A stretch of DNA of 64,000 nt. Origin: Hemileia vastatrix. Taxonomy: Eukaryota; Basidiomycota; Pucciniomycetes; Pucciniales; Zaghouaniaceae. The position numbers were made by a program, and so were the translations under genes. Below are positions 43,966 through 56,489 of the stretch, one piece after another (the stretch's first letter is position 1; each line of letters begins with the position of its first letter). The stretch covers positions 5,978,501-6,042,500 of the forward strand of contig JASXTE010000001.1 of NCBI GenBank assembly GCA_030280995.1. The letters are read 5' to 3'. Under the pieces are notes generated by a model. That model did not search any database. It saw only the letters and a program-made list of their open reading frames with translations, and was not told the origin of the DNA.

Positions 43966-45483
43966 TATTATTTTTATTTTTTATATTTGCTAATAAAGAA
44001 CATATTTTTAATTTTTTTGAATATTGGTGTTAAATTCATATTACTAACAAAGAATCAATAAATTATTAATCTGTATTTTTTAACTTGACTATAATGTTTG
44101 CATTTTGTATGGTAAATTAACATGGTCAATACTCTTGTTCTTGAAGAAAAGAAGGTATTTCTGCACTACTATACTCAATTTAAAGGACAAAAAGGAAAAA
44201 TTGTAATATTTTATGCTTCTATTTGAAATATTTTCTTAAATTTTGATTAATAAAAACTCAATTATTCTTATATTAGCCTTTTATATAAGTATCCCTATAG
44301 ATATATAATTTTTCTCATTTCAAAATATACTCTCATATGTTGATTCTTCTGAAAATATAATCATGCATTGATACATAAAAAATCATATAATAAATAATAT
44401 AGAGTCTGTGAAAAATAGTAGAACTTGATATTCAAATTCAAAAACTCTCATAGTGCATGATAGAAATCTGTTTAGTTTGTTCTGTGTATTCACAGGTGAA
44501 AAATATTAATATATTAAAGTATTGAATCTAAGAAAAATAAAGCATTCAGCTTACATTTCTAAAGAATATTTGGTGATTTATATTAATTTTCCTATTGATA
44601 TATTGTATTCCTTTTAATTAAATGATTTTAAGAGCAAAATTTCACTGAGTAGAAGTTTATTTTTGTGACTTGTTCAAATTAATTTAAAGAATGAAAAATG
44701 ACCTAAAGAATATTTATGGATTTGATAAAAATTGCTTCATTATTATGAAAATTATTGGATTTACTAAAAATCTAACATAAAATGCTTTTTAATTTAAGCA
44801 CATTTTATCCTAAAAAAGACCAAATTTACTTTACTTACTGTTTGTATAATTTTCTTGCATTTTTGAATTTTATAAAAAAATATTAGATTTACCACTTTAA
44901 GAGTTTTTTGTTTGTTTGACATATATAATCTCATTCTTCAATTTTTATTTATTTGAAGAAAGTATAAATGAGGATGCTTCATCATGTCTATCTTTTGAAA
45001 ATAAAATCTTACTGCATTTAATTTTTATAATTTTGTGTCTTTTATACAGAACTTTAGAATATAATATTGGATAGGAATTATGGCTTAATTTTTTAGTTAT
45101 ATAATTAATTTTTTAAAAAAATGTATTGCATAAGATTAAAATTCTGAAAAAAAATTGAAAATAATTCAGTTTACATGGTCTCTATAAAAAAATGAAAGAT
45201 TTGTATCATGAAAAAAATGATGTTTTCCACATTAAGAAGTCATGAAATACTTTTTAAATTTTTTTAAAAATATGTAGTATATTTCTTAGAATGAATAAAA
45301 TTTATACTTAAGGTAAAAGAATGTAATTTCATGTATTTTTATTCATAAATTTTCATTCAAAAAGATTATCTGATTACATTTCATCAAAAAGTATTGTTTA
45401 TTGAGAAGATTTCAAAAGCTTTTATATTCTTATTTCCATTCAGATTTGAATGGTTTTTCATAATTCTTTCAATAAAAAATCAC

Positions 45484-45607
45484 CCATTTTTTGTGAATAT
45501 TTCAAGCTTATTTCAGGAAGATTTCAGTCTGAATTCAGTGTGATTTCATTCTGATTTCCATCTGAGTTCCATTTGATTTCAAGTTGGGGACTTGCTTTTG
45601 CATTGTG
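45484..45607 (-). repeat. Right subterminal region and end of level-1 element
   Basis: Repeats of the type TGAGTTCCATTTGATTTC mirror the subterminal repeats of the MITE left ends in reverse. They are followed by GGGGACTTGC and CATTGTG. The terminal palindrome is partly deleted compared with 4440-4480. Confidence 0.65.
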
Positions 45608-45610
45608 TCT

Positions 45611-47997
45611 CTGCCAGATTTATTGCAAGAATCTGATTTTTATTTAAATAAGCAAATGAATAATGTTTCTAGCATGATTACTTTACTTGAAGAAGATTTA
45701 AATAGCCTCAAAATAGCCAACAATTTCTCTATAAACTCAGGTATATCCTTAACACATTTCTTTGAAGATCAAGAGGATGACCAAATAAAAAATGAATCTG
45801 TTAGATCAACTCTTTAGGAAATCTACCATTTTTTCCTCTATGTTTTCTCAATCTATAAGAACAAAAATTTACCACCTCATTGACCTTGAAATAATCAGAT
45901 AGATGTAATAGGCCCAGCACATTTCTCAGGTCCTGTATATTCTTTGTCAAAGGACAAATATTAAATTCTTCAAAACCACATTATATAGAATGTAGCAAAA
46001 TGTTTCATTCAAGACAGTGAATTTCCAACCAGCTCTCAAGCTCTTTTTGTCAAGAAAAAAGATGGAAGTCTTAGGTTGTTTATTTATTATAGAACACTAT
46101 ATACAATGACTAAAAAGAGCACTTATCCAGCTCCTCCTATATCATTACTTCTTTTTTTATTCACTGGTGCTAATTATTTTTCTAAAATTGATCTCAGAGG
46201 TGCTTATAATTTTATATGTATTTTAGAAGTCCATGGACTTTTAACTGAAGTGAGCACCAGATTTAGTAGTTTTGAATAATTAGTTATGCCCTTTGGATTA
46301 TTTAATCCACTATTGACTTTTAAAAATTTCTTAATGGCATCTTTTATGATGTCATCAAAAAGTTTGTTGTGGTCTATGTAGATGACATTTTAATTTTCTT
46401 GAAGAACCTCAACAAACATATTCAACATTTCTAACAGGTTCTAAATAAACTTTGAGGGCATTTTCTATTGTTCAAGCACACTAATTGTGAGTTCCACCTA
46501 AAATCTATTGAATTCTTGGGCTTTAAATTTTCCACTGATGGTCTAGTCATGGATAATAAAAATTTCTAAAAAGTCTGGGAATGGCCTGAGCTAAAAACTC
46601 TAAAAATGCTTACAAGGATTTCTTGATTTTTCAAAATTTCTATAGAAGATTTATTAAAGACTACTCTAAAACTATTAAAAATATTACTTCTCTTCTTATA
46701 AAAGATATTCCTTTTGTATTTACCAGTACAGAAAAAATGAATTCAAAGCATTGAAAACTGTGTTCACCAAAGCTCCAATTCTTTGAAATTTTGATCCAAC
46801 AGCTTTGATGATAGTCAAGAAAGATTCTAGAAATTTTTTTATATAAGGGGTCATATCTTAGCTTCATCCTGAAAAAAAGTTGTTTCACCCTGTTGCTATT
46901 TAGTCACACAAACTCATCACAGTAGAATTAAACTACAAAATCCATGATAAGGAATTATTAGCTATTGTTCATTGTTTTAAAAAATAGCTTTCTTTTCTTC
47001 TCAGTCTTAGTAGATCTTTCCAAATCCTAACTTATCACAATGCTATGAGATCCTTCATGACTTCCAAAGTACTAGCTAGACTTCAGGCTAGGTGGGCTAA
47101 ATTCTTATCTGAATTCAGTTTTACTATTACTATCACCAAGATAAAAGCTGTGTGGTTCTTGATATTTTGTCATTTTGGGAAGAAATTTACCCAAGGAAAG
47201 GGGAGGCATTTGAAGACAAAAATCCAGCAAATGTAAAATTAATTTTAGATGATTCAAAGTTAATGAATTATCAACTTAATTCATGAAAACTCAATTCATA
47301 ATTCAGTATCTAGCATCCTAGAAGCTCAGTAAAAGGATGATTATTTCTTGAGGTTAAAGGACCAATACTCTTAAAGAAAGTTGCCAATAGATTCAGTATA
47401 TAATCATGTCTATTAGTCTTTGAAGTTAGAGTAGTCATACCCAACAATAAGGATATAAATTTATGTTATTCAATAGTCAAGATGATTCACCATTAACTGG
47501 TTATTTTGGGGTTGATAAAACCTACCAGCTCATTGTGAGGGAGTTCTTCTGCCCAGGTATAATCAGAGAAATCAAGGCCTATATTAAAGCCTTTTATGAA
47601 TGTAATAGAAACAAGGTACCTTCACATAGGAAGTATGTGTTACTTTAGCCACTACCGATTCACTCTAAACTTGGGAATCAATTTTGATATATTTCATTTC
47701 TTAATTACCTCCATCAGATAAATTCAATGCTATATTAGTCTTAGTTGATAGATTCTCTAAAGTTTATATTTTTATAAAAACTAATACTACTGCTACAGTG
47801 GAAAATTAGCTAAATTTTTTCTGGAATATAGATTTTCAAAACATGGAGTACTGCCTGATATTATTTCTGACAGAGGTACTGTGTTTTTCTCTACCTTCTT
47901 GACTCAACTTTGTTGAAAACTCAATATTAAAAGGAATATTTCTACAGCCTATCATCCTGAAACAGACAATCAAATCCTCAAATAATATCTTTGAATG
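45611..47997 (+). pseudogene. Old gypsy-B pol, RT to integrase, decayed
   Basis: Co-linear with young pol 50553-52936. Readable remnants include FSKIDLRGAYN (about 46180-46210), a YVDD polymerase site (about 46374-46385), the RNase H region and the integrase zinc-binding region (YFGVDKTYQLI, about 47500-47535). Numerous stops and indels are present. TCGA and other CpG sites of the young copy are mostly TTGA or TCAA. It ends abruptly at the young gypsy-B LTR. Confidence 0.85.
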
Positions 47998-48771
47998 TTT
48001 CACACGCCACGTGACACTCGAGGCAAAATTAACTCAATAAATCAATAATATCGAGTCCTAAATCTATACTCGAAGCGCAGAAAGCAATTCTCCATAGCAA
48101 CTGCGATTTTCCTTTGTGTACTTACTATTTAACTGCACTAGCCTAAACTCTAAATCTAAATTAGTCAATCTCCCAATAGGGTACCTTAGTCCTTTTCAAT
48201 AAGCGACGCACAGCGCTAGGATCAACGAAATAGTATAGTAGTAGTTTTTTCATTAAAGTTTTGTTAATTAATTAAAAGGGGTAAATTGAGCATGGACGGA
48301 TATTTAGTGGAGAGGGTCTAAGTGTATGTTAGTAATGGTCAATGGAATGGGAATGCTGCGATGGAAGGGAGGTCAATGCGAGGAGGAACAAAGGATATAA
48401 AAGGAGTTGGGTATTTGGTTCGATATTCCTTAGAATTAAATTATAATATCGTATTTACATTAATAGTGGTAAATCCTTAAAAGTTAAATCATTGTTATTG
48501 TATCTTTCTTTTACCTTCTCAATATTCATTTCTAAATCCTAAATCTTTGATTATTGAGTTTCCAACCATTCGTGAGATTTTAAGAATTATTATTACCTTG
48601 GAACTAGTTTATAATTCTTCTCAAACGAACCTCGAACCTATAGCTATTACTTCGAGTGACCTTCGAATCATTTCCTCAAATCATTCCTCTGTGCTTCAAA
48701 GAAGTTTCTAAAAATACCTCATCTCACTTACAGGAACATCATCGACCTTGTGCATAGGTCATCCGGTGACA
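47998..48771 (+). repeat. Young gypsy-B LTR 1
   Basis: 774 bp, nearly identical to 55644-56418 and, reversed, 59302-60076. Contains ATATAAAAGG (about 48394-48403), a likely TATA box. The 71-bp leader to the gag start has no evident TGG-type primer site. Confidence 0.88.
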
Positions 48772-48842
48772 GTATAATTTAATTCTCCGTAGTTCTCATT
48801 CTTTGCACTACTACGTCCTTTTAGGTGTTTCTAAAATTTTAA

Positions 48843-50030
48843 ATGGCACCTGTTCAACGCACTCCTCCTACGGGCGCTACTACTAGAGCTCGAGCTAGAG
48901 GCAGGCCAACAGCCACAAAGTCTGTTTCTCGCACTCACTCTTTGGAACCACTCGACCTTAGGGAACGGCAACATTCAGTTCAATCTGTAGAAGACATTCC
49001 ACAAGATTTTGAGGATTCTAGTGATGAAGAAGAAGGAGAGGATACAATGCATGAGGCACCATCCGCCCCTGCCAATCACCCTTCTGGCCAATCCTCAGAA
49101 CCGGGACCATCTAACTCTCTGGAAGATTTCATGAGACTTTTTATGAAAACCCTTTCAAATCCAACGTCTTCAGAGGGATCTAAGTTCAAAACTCCTTCCA
49201 TGAAATCTCCTGACAAATTCGACGGAGATCACCCCGACAGATTGCGACCCTTCTTGCAAACCTGCAAGCTACTGTTCCATAATGACCCTCAAACCTTTAA
49301 CAGCGACCGATCAAAGGTTGTTTACGCTTCTTCATTCCTAGCCGGAAAAGCAGCAAGATGGTTCGAACCTTATCTACTCATGCTTTCTTCAACAGAAACC
49401 CACTTACTTATCAATAATTGGGAAAAATTTGAGGACCAACTTTTTACGTTGTTTGGGGACCCTAATGAAACGGACAACATGGAAATTGAACTTGATTTTC
49501 TTCGCATGAGTGATAATGGTAAAGCTTCTGAATATATCTCGAACTTCAGAGCACTTCAAACTCCAGTAGGTTGGAATGATGCTGCCCTTAAGTATCATTT
49601 CAAGAAAGGACTTCCTTCGAGGATTCTGGATCAATTAAATCTTCACGGTCAGAAGATGACTACTTTAACGGATTTAATGGATCTAACCCTCGAACTTGAT
49701 GGTGTTTATCAAGGACAACTTCAACATCGTCGATATTCCAACAAATCTCAAGGCCTAAATTTTAAATCGGGACCTTCTTCACACCCACGACCAAATCAAT
49801 CCTCCTCGACTCAATCCAAACCCAATAAGGGAAAGGATAAACCTCGACCAAAAGGCTCGACCCCAGGCGATATCAGCAAAGTACTGGATCCTAAAGGGGA
49901 ACTTAAAGAAGCTGAGAGGAAGAGAAGAGCAGATAATGGGTTATGTATGTATTGTGGGGGTAAGCACAAGTTGGAAGACTGTGTAAAGTTGAAGGAAAGA
50001 GAAGGTACTAGTTCGAAGTCAAAGAACTAG
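48843..50030 (+). CDS. gypsy-B gag (copy 1)
   Basis: 395 aa structural protein. The N-terminus is basic (RARARGRP) then acidic (DSSDEEEGEDT). A capsid-like region lies at about residues 110-270 (KFDGDHPDRLRPFL, FLAGKAARWFEPYL). A Ser/Lys/Pro-rich linker and a zinc knuckle (CMYCGGKHKLEDC) follow near the C-terminus. The start follows the LTR by 71 bp. The stop TAG at 50028-50030 overlaps the -1 frame of pol, which is open from 50012. The frame is intact, so the copy may be recent. Confidence 0.9.
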   Translation: MAPVQRTPPTGATTRARARGRPTATKSVSRTHSLEPLDLRERQHSVQSVEDIPQDFEDSSDEEEGEDTMHEAPSAPANHPSGQSSEPGPSNSLEDFMRLFMKTLSNPTSSEGSKFKTPSMKSPDKFDGDHPDRLRPFLQTCKLLFHNDPQTFNSDRSKVVYASSFLAGKAARWFEPYLLMLSSTETHLLINNWEKFEDQLFTLFGDPNETDNMEIELDFLRMSDNGKASEYISNFRALQTPVGWNDAALKYHFKKGLPSRILDQLNLHGQKMTTLTDLMDLTLELDGVYQGQLQHRRYSNKSQGLNFKSGPSSHPRPNQSSSTQSKPNKGKDKPRPKGSTPGDISKVLDPKGELKEAERKRRADNGLCMYCGGKHKLEDCVKLKEREGTSSKSKN

Positions 50031-53000
50031 TAGATAGTTTACTTGTGTGCAAAGCAAACTATCTTATCTCTCCCAGTGCACAAAACCTCCATGTCTTAAG
50101 GACTGGAGTTGCCTTAAACCGCTTGAGATTCATTCTTTTTAAGGAGGATATCCCCTTTAGTTGTCTTATAGACTCTGGAGCTTCAATTTCTTTTTTTAGT
50201 TTATCTTTTGCCAAGAAGCTTCAACTAACATTTACAGATATCGATCAAACTCCCATCTATTTGGTCGAATCAGAGGAACCCAAATATTGGGTAAGTAAGA
50301 AAGTTTTATGGGTTTTCAACTTTCCGAATTTTCCCCCCTTCGAGTGGGAATTATCAGTCTTGGACGCCCCAAGGATGGACGATACCATTCTTGGCCATGA
50401 CTTTTTAACGCATTGGAATCCCGAAATTGATTGGACTAGGGGATTGATCACCCCACGCTCTAAGTATATTTCTGATTCTTTAATGCAGGTCAATAGGGAG
50501 TTAAACAACCCGCCTGACAACGTCCTGCTAGAGGACAAATCTCTGCCAGATGACTTGCAAGCATCTGTACCTTCTTTAAATGAGCAATTGGATAACCCTT
50601 CTAGCTCGATGACTTCACTCGAAGAAGATTTAAATTGCCTCAAAGTAATCGAATTATGCTCTCTCAATACAGGTATCACCTCGACAGATTCTCTCGAAGA
50701 TGAAGAGGACGATCAAATAAACGTTGAAGCCATCAAATCAACTCTAGCGGAAATCTACCACCATTTCCTCGATGTTTTCTCAATCCGCAAGGCCGATAAG
50801 TTACCACCTCATCGACCCTACGACCATCAAATAGAGTTAATAGGCCCAGTACCTCCGGCAGGTCCTGTCTATTCTTTATCAAAGGAGGAATCTCAAGTTC
50901 TTCGAGACTACATTGCAGAGAATGTAGCCAAAGGTTTCATCAGAGCCAGTAAATCTCCAACTGGCTCTCCTGTCCTTTTTGTAAAAAAGAAGGACGGTAG
51001 TCTTAGGTTGTGTGTTGACTATAGAAAGCTCAACACAGTCACGAAGAAGAATGCATATCCTGTTCCTCCTATGTCATTACTTCTTACCCTTTTCAATGGT
51101 GCTAATTTCTTTTCTAAAATTGATCTTAGAGGCGCTTACAATCTTATTCGCATTGCGGAAGGTCATGAACCACTGACTGCAATGCGCACTAGATTTGGTA
51201 GTTTTGAATATTTAGTTATGCCTTTTGGATTATGTAACGCACCTTCAACTTTTCAAACTTTTGTTAATGATATCTTTCAGGATTTTGTTGAACAATTTGT
51301 AGTCGTCTATTTAGATGATATTCTAATATTCTCGAAAACACTGAATGAACATATTCATCATGTTCGACAGGTCCTAAATTGTCTTCGAGATCATGGTCTC
51401 TACGCCAAGCATAATAAATGCGAATTCCACCTCAAATCAATTGATTTTTTGGGTTTTAAGTTGTCCACTGACGGTTTAGTCATGGATGATAAAAAAATGC
51501 AGAAAATCCTGGAATGGCCTGAGCCCAAAAACATTAAATCACTCCAAGGATTTTTGGGTTTTGCAAACTTCTATAGAAGATTTATTAAAGATTACTCTAA
51601 AACTATTTCCAATCTTACTTCTCTTCTTAGAAAAGATATTCCTTTTGTTTTTACTTCTACAGCACAAAAGGAATTCGAAGCACTAAAAACGGCGTTCACC
51701 ACAGCCCCAATTCTTCGGCATTTTGATCCTTCTGCCTCGACAATAGTTGAGACAGATGCGAGCGATTATGCTATTGCAGGGGTCATCTCCCAATTAAATC
51801 CTGAAACAAATTTGTTTCATCTTGTTGCTTTTGAGTCACGCAAACTCATAGCCGCGGAATTAAATTATGAAATTCATGACAAAGAGCTTTTAGCTATTAT
51901 CCATTGTCTTAAAAAATGGCGTTCTTTTCTTCTCAGCCTAGATAGTCCTTTTCAAATTTTAACAGATCATAATGCTTTGAAATACTTCATGTCTTCTAAA
52001 GTGTTAACCAGGCGTCAAGCCAGGTGGGCTGAATTTTTGTCTGAATTTTCTTTCTCTATTTCCTATCGCCCAGGAAAAAACTGCATTGTCCCAGATATCT
52101 TGTCACGTCAGGACGACGCATTTGCTGACAAGAACCCAGCAAATGTGCAATAAATCTTCAACGAATCAATGTTAACGACTCATCAACTTAATTCGATGAA
52201 AATTCAATCTTTTCGAAATCCACTATCCAACATCCTCGAAGCTCAGTCAAAGGACGATTATTGTTTAGGGTTAAAAGACAAAATACTCTCGAAGCAAGGG
52301 GCCAAAAGATTTAGTATTGAATCAGGTCTATTAGTCTTCAAAGGTAGAGTAGTCATACCCGACAACAATGAGATAAAATTATGTATTTTCAACAGTCAAC
52401 ATGATTCTCCGTTAGCTGGTCATTTTGGGGTTGATAAAACCTACCAGTTAATAGCGAGGGATTTCTTCTGGCCAGGTATGACCAAGGAAATCAAGGCCTA
52501 TATAAAAGCTTGTTACAAATGTAATAGGAATAAGGCTCCCTGTCACCGGAAGCATGGGTTGCTTCAACCACTTCCTATTCCCTCTAAACCTTGGGAATCT
52601 TTATCGATGGATTTCATTTCTCAACTTCCTATTTCTAATGATTTTGATGCTATATTAGTAATAGTGGATAGATTTTCAAAAATGTCTATTTTTATTAAAA
52701 CCACTACTACTGCTACAGCAGAAGATTTGTCAAAATTGTTTCTAGAATATGTATTTTCTAAACACGGCTTACCAAATGATATTATTTCAGATAGAGGCTC
52801 ATTGTTTGTATCCACATTCTGGACCCAACTGTGTCAACAACTCAATATCACGAGGAATCTCTCCACGGCCTATCACCCTGAAACCAATGGTCAAACAGAA
52901 AGAGTTAACCAAATCCTCGAACAATATCTTCGAATGTATGTTAGTTACCAACAAGACAATTGGACCACATGGCTACCATTGGCCGAATTTGCTTATAATA

Positions 53001-53656
53001 ACTCAACTCATTCTTCGACACGACAATCTCCCTTTGAAACCATTTATGGAGGACATCCTCGATTCAACTCAATTCATGTAGGAACTAATCATCCTGTGGA
53101 ACATTATCTTCGAACTATATCACGACTCCAAGAAGAACTTAAAACAAATTTGGAATCAGCGATTCGAAGATACAAGGAACAGGCCGACAAACATAGACAA
53201 TCTGCTCCTTCCTTTAAACCAGGGGACAAAGTATGGCTTGACGCACGAAACATTCGAACAACAAGACCATCAAAGAAACTGGCTGAAAAGCACTTGGGAC
53301 CATTCGAAATTGACTCTGAAGTCTCTAAAACTGAATTTCGACTCAAGTTACCTCCTAAATGGCAGGCGATTCACCCTGTTTTCCATGTATCTCTCCTGGA
53401 ACTGGCTCGAGAAATATACCCGGGCAAGAACCAACCCCCTCCGGAACCGGTCGAAGTAGAAGATCATCTAGAGTGGGAAGTAAGTCATATCCTTGATTCA
53501 AGAATACGCAAGGGGAAACTTCAATACCTCGTGGAATGGGAAGGCTTCCTCAATGACTCAGACAAAACATCCTGGGAACCAGCCATCAATGTTTCTAACG
53601 CTCCTGAACTCCTAAAATCTTTTCATTCGAAATATCCTTTAAAAGCAAAACCTTAA
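50012..53656 (+). CDS. gypsy-B pol with chromodomain (copy 1), one in-frame stop
   Basis: Pol lies in the -1 frame relative to gag and overlaps it by 19 nt, with no ATG at its start, suggesting frameshifting. Domains: protease (CLIDSGAS, about 50164-50187), RT (YRKLNTV; catalytic YLDD at about 51308-51319), RNase H (VETDASDYAIAG, about 51747-51785), integrase zinc-binding region (H...H, CYKCNRNKAPC), DDE core (MDFISQLP, SDRGSLF, ETNGQTERVN), GPY/F region (LGPFEI ... HPVFHVSLLE) and a C-terminal chromodomain (QYLVEWEGF ... TSWEP, about 53520-53580). One TAA at 52151-53 splits it; the old copy has a Leu codon (TTA) there, so the stop is a lesion of this copy. The chromodomain keeps aromatic residues expected for methyl-lysine binding. 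Confidence 0.9.
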
Positions 53657-54789
53657 AATTTCTTTATTTAAAATTTTCTTTTCTTTTCTTTCTTTCTTTA
53701 AAATCTAAAACATCTCTTAAATTTCTTAGCCTTGTTTTCTTTTTTCTCTCTTCTTTTTCTTTCTTCTCCTTCTATAAAGTTTCCTCCAAAACCAACTAAA
53801 ATTAAAATCAAAATTAAAATTAAATAAAATAAAATAAAATTAAATTAAATAAAATAAAATAAAATAAAATAAAATAGAATAAACATAAATAATAAAATAA
53901 AAAACTCATAAATCTCTCTAAATATTTTCCTTCTTTTCTTTTTCAATTCTTTAAATACATTATTTTCTTAAATTTAAAATTCTCTTCAAAAAACTTCTCT
54001 TCCAAAAAAATTTTTTTCTCTCTTTTAAAAACTTTTTTTCCTTCGAATCATCAAATCTTGTACGACACGACCATTTCCTCGAACTTAACTTCAACCTCTA
54101 AAATCTCCCTATAATAATTCTTCGAAACAAATAATTCTTCTTTCAAACTCTCTTAAATTCTAAATTCTGTTTTCTTTCTTTTCTTTCTTCTTCCTCTCTT
54201 TTCAACTAAAATTTCTTAAAAAAAAAAAAAAAAAATTCAAAATCCTCAATTTAACAAATTCATCTCAATCACAAAACCGTTTCTTTTTTTTTTCTCCCTC
54301 TTTTCTTACATAAAAATTTTCCTTTTTAAAAACACTAAAACCTCCTTCAATTAAAACAACCTTTCTTTTTCTTTCTTTAAAATTCCTCTTTCAAATTCTA
54401 AAAATTTTTTTATTTAAAACTTCTTTTTTCTTTTTTTCTTTTTCTCTCTCTCTCAAATCTTATAAAATTAACAACATTCACCTACAATAAAAAAAAAATA
54501 ATACTAATAATAAATAAAATAAAAATAAAATAAAATTAAAATACAATTTTTTTTCTCTACTTCTTTACATCTCCTTTTCTTTTCAAATCTTTTCTTTTAA
54601 CTTCTCTCGAACCAATCTTTTCATTTTCTCCAAAACTACCCTTATTTCCTTCCTGCATTTCTCAAATACCTCCTCCTCTCCTACCGGAACCACCTCTCCC
54701 ATCTCCAATAGCTCCTCTGCCACGTCGAAGGAAGAAGCGTCAATAATAGCGTTGACCTCCCCACATAGTTCTTCCGCGAACCTTACTCG
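53657..54789. other. Pyrimidine-biased spacer of gypsy-B
   Basis: Low-complexity CT-rich and AAAAT-rich sequence ((AAAAT)n at about 53815-53885) with no gene. It separates the 3' end of pol from the antisense gene. Confidence 0.6.
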
Positions 54790-55579
54790 TCAACCTTGAC
54801 GAGGTTTCTTCGACCACACCTGGTCCAGGGTGTCTTCGGGCTCTTCAACTACTTCCGTGGCTGGAGGGTTTGCCTCAGTTGGTATAACCGGCGCAGGCTC
54901 CGCAATCAGCTCTTCAAGGTTATTCGATGTCTAAAACAAAACTCATCAGTAACTTAATCCTTAAAATAAAACAATTAAAACTTACCTCAAAGATGGGGTC
55001 AGGCTCTAGAAATAACCTGGGCGCCACTTCGACCTCTACCTCTCTCTCTTCCTCATCGTCCTCGATGACCACCCGTCGTTTCTTGGGTGCCTGCCCTGGA
55101 ACAGGGACTTCATCTTCATCCTCCTCCACCAATTCTTCGACCTCTTCCTCGACACCTCGCTTCGAACTCGTGGCCTGGGTTACCCAGGTTGAGATCTCGT
55201 TGTTCAACTCCTTATCATTTTCCCCCACTGATTGTTCATCTTCGATCGAGACATCCCAAATGTCTTCGACCACCTCTTTGGTCTTCGGAACTACCCAAAA
55301 CTTAGTTTTTGTAAATCGTTTTTCGATTTCCGCGTTCTTCGTCAACGCATTGCACGCCACTCGCCGCCAACGGCAAAACTCGCATTTCTGGCGAGGGCCT
55401 CGAGTCGCCGTACTTTTGACACAGAAATATTCCATGCTTTCACAAGCCGTGCAAGTCTGTGAAAACTGTCGTGTGATTATTCCCCCATCCGCTTTAGGGT
55501 GTGGAGGCGTGGGTGTGGGAGTAGGGCAGTTCATTATAAAATAAATAATTAAGAGGTGAGGGAAAAAAGTATTAGACAA
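54790..55579 (-). CDS. Antisense gene inside gypsy-B, Cys-rich acidic protein
   Basis: Runs opposite to gag-pol, between pol and the 3' LTR. Exon 1 is 55579-54986 (an alternative start lies at 55534) and exon 2 is 54930-54790. The intron 54931-54985 has GTAAGT and TTTTAG borders, and splicing keeps the frame (about 244 aa). The N-terminal half has two CxxC pairs in a Cys cluster (CTACESMEYFC, CEFCRWRRVAC), a likely zinc-binding module with a basic patch reminiscent of fungal DNA-binding clusters. The rest is highly acidic (EEEVEELVEEDEDE) with a basic PKKRRV signal-like motif. A decayed counterpart lies at about 61140-61440 in the old copy, so the gene belongs to the family. Function unknown; regulation of the element is a guess. 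Confidence 0.65.
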
Positions 55580-55643
55580 GGGAAATTAGTGTGGGAAGAT
55601 GGCTCAAGCTCAACGGAGTTCGCGTTTTTTATACCCGGGCATC

Positions 55644-56418
55644 TGTCACGCGCCACGTGACACTCGAGGCAAAATTAACTCAATAAATCAATAATATCGA
55701 GTCCTAAATCTATACTTGAAGCGCAGAAAGCAATTCTCCATAGCAACTGCGATTTTCCTTTGTGTACTTACTATTTAACTGCGCTAGCCTAAACTCTAAA
55801 TCTAAATTAGTCAATCTCCCAATAGGGTACCTTAGTCCTTTTCAATAAGCGACGCACAGCGCTAGGATCAACGAAATAGTATAGTAGTAGTTTTTTTTCA
55901 TTAAAGTTTTGTTAATTAATTAAAAGGGGTAAATTGAGCATGGACGGATATTTAGTGGAGAGGGTCTAAGTGTATGTTAGTACTGGTCAATGGAATGGGA
56001 ATGCTGCGATGGAAGGGAGGTCAATGCGAGGAGGAACAAAGGATATAAAAGGAGTTGGGTATTTGGTTCGATATTCCTTAGAATTAAATTATAATATCGT
56101 ATTTACATTAATAGTGGTAAATCCTTAAAAGTTAAATCATTGTTATTGTATCTTTCTTTTACCTTCTCAATATTCATTTCTAAATCCTAAATCTTTGATT
56201 ATTGAGTTGCCAACCCTTCGTGAGATTTTAAGAATTATTATTACCTTGGAACTAGTTTATAATTCTTCTCGATCGAACCTCGAACATATAGCTATTACTT
56301 CGAGTGACCTTCAAATCATTTCCTCGAATCATTCCTCTGTGCTTTGAAGAAGTTTCTAAAATCCCTCATCTCACTTACAGGAACATCCTCGACCTTGTGC
56401 ATAGGTCGTCCGGTGACA
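55644..56418 (+). repeat. Young gypsy-B LTR 2 (shared)
   Basis: Intact TGTCACGCGCC...GGTGACA ends. It serves as 3' LTR of the full-length copy and as 5' LTR of the truncated copy that follows. Confidence 0.9.
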
Positions 56419-56489
56419 GTATAATTTAATTCTCCGTAGTTCTCATTCTTTGCACTACTACGTCTTTTTAGGTGCTTCTAAAATTTTAA

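Larger units (their letters stand above)
4440..45607. mobile_element. CACTA-like non-autonomous element (level 1)
   Basis: The left end begins CACCACGCAATACAGGGGGC followed by the palindrome core TTTGCTAGCAAG. The right end (about 45484-45607) carries the matching GGGGACTTGC block and ends CATTGTG; a short internal deletion has removed half its palindrome. The 3-bp target duplication TCT lies at 4437-4439 and 45608-45610. Removing the insert and one TCT makes the old gypsy-B sequence co-linear with the young copy at 50548-50552. Without the nested gypsy-A and MITE the element is about 4.8 kb (4440-5237 and 41352-45607) and has no coding region. It would need a transposase in trans. Confidence 0.75.
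47998..56418 (+). mobile_element. Young full-length gypsy-B chromovirus
   Basis: 8.4-kb Ty3/gypsy element: LTR 47998-48771, gag, pol with chromodomain, a 1.1-kb A+T-rich pyrimidine-biased spacer, an antisense gene, LTR 55644-56418. The LTRs (774-775 bp) are nearly identical, beginning TGTCACGCGCC (first bases altered in the left copy) and ending GGTGACA. The sequence after the right LTR is a second gypsy-B leader and gag, so that LTR is shared. No clear 5-bp duplication was found around the compound, and about 440 bp of the old pol is missing at the site. Confidence 0.88.

Noticed and set aside
45584..45817. 77-codon frame starting in GGGGACTTGC as a small gene
   Set aside because: It begins in the CACTA-like end and continues into decayed gypsy-B pol, so it is a chance fusion.
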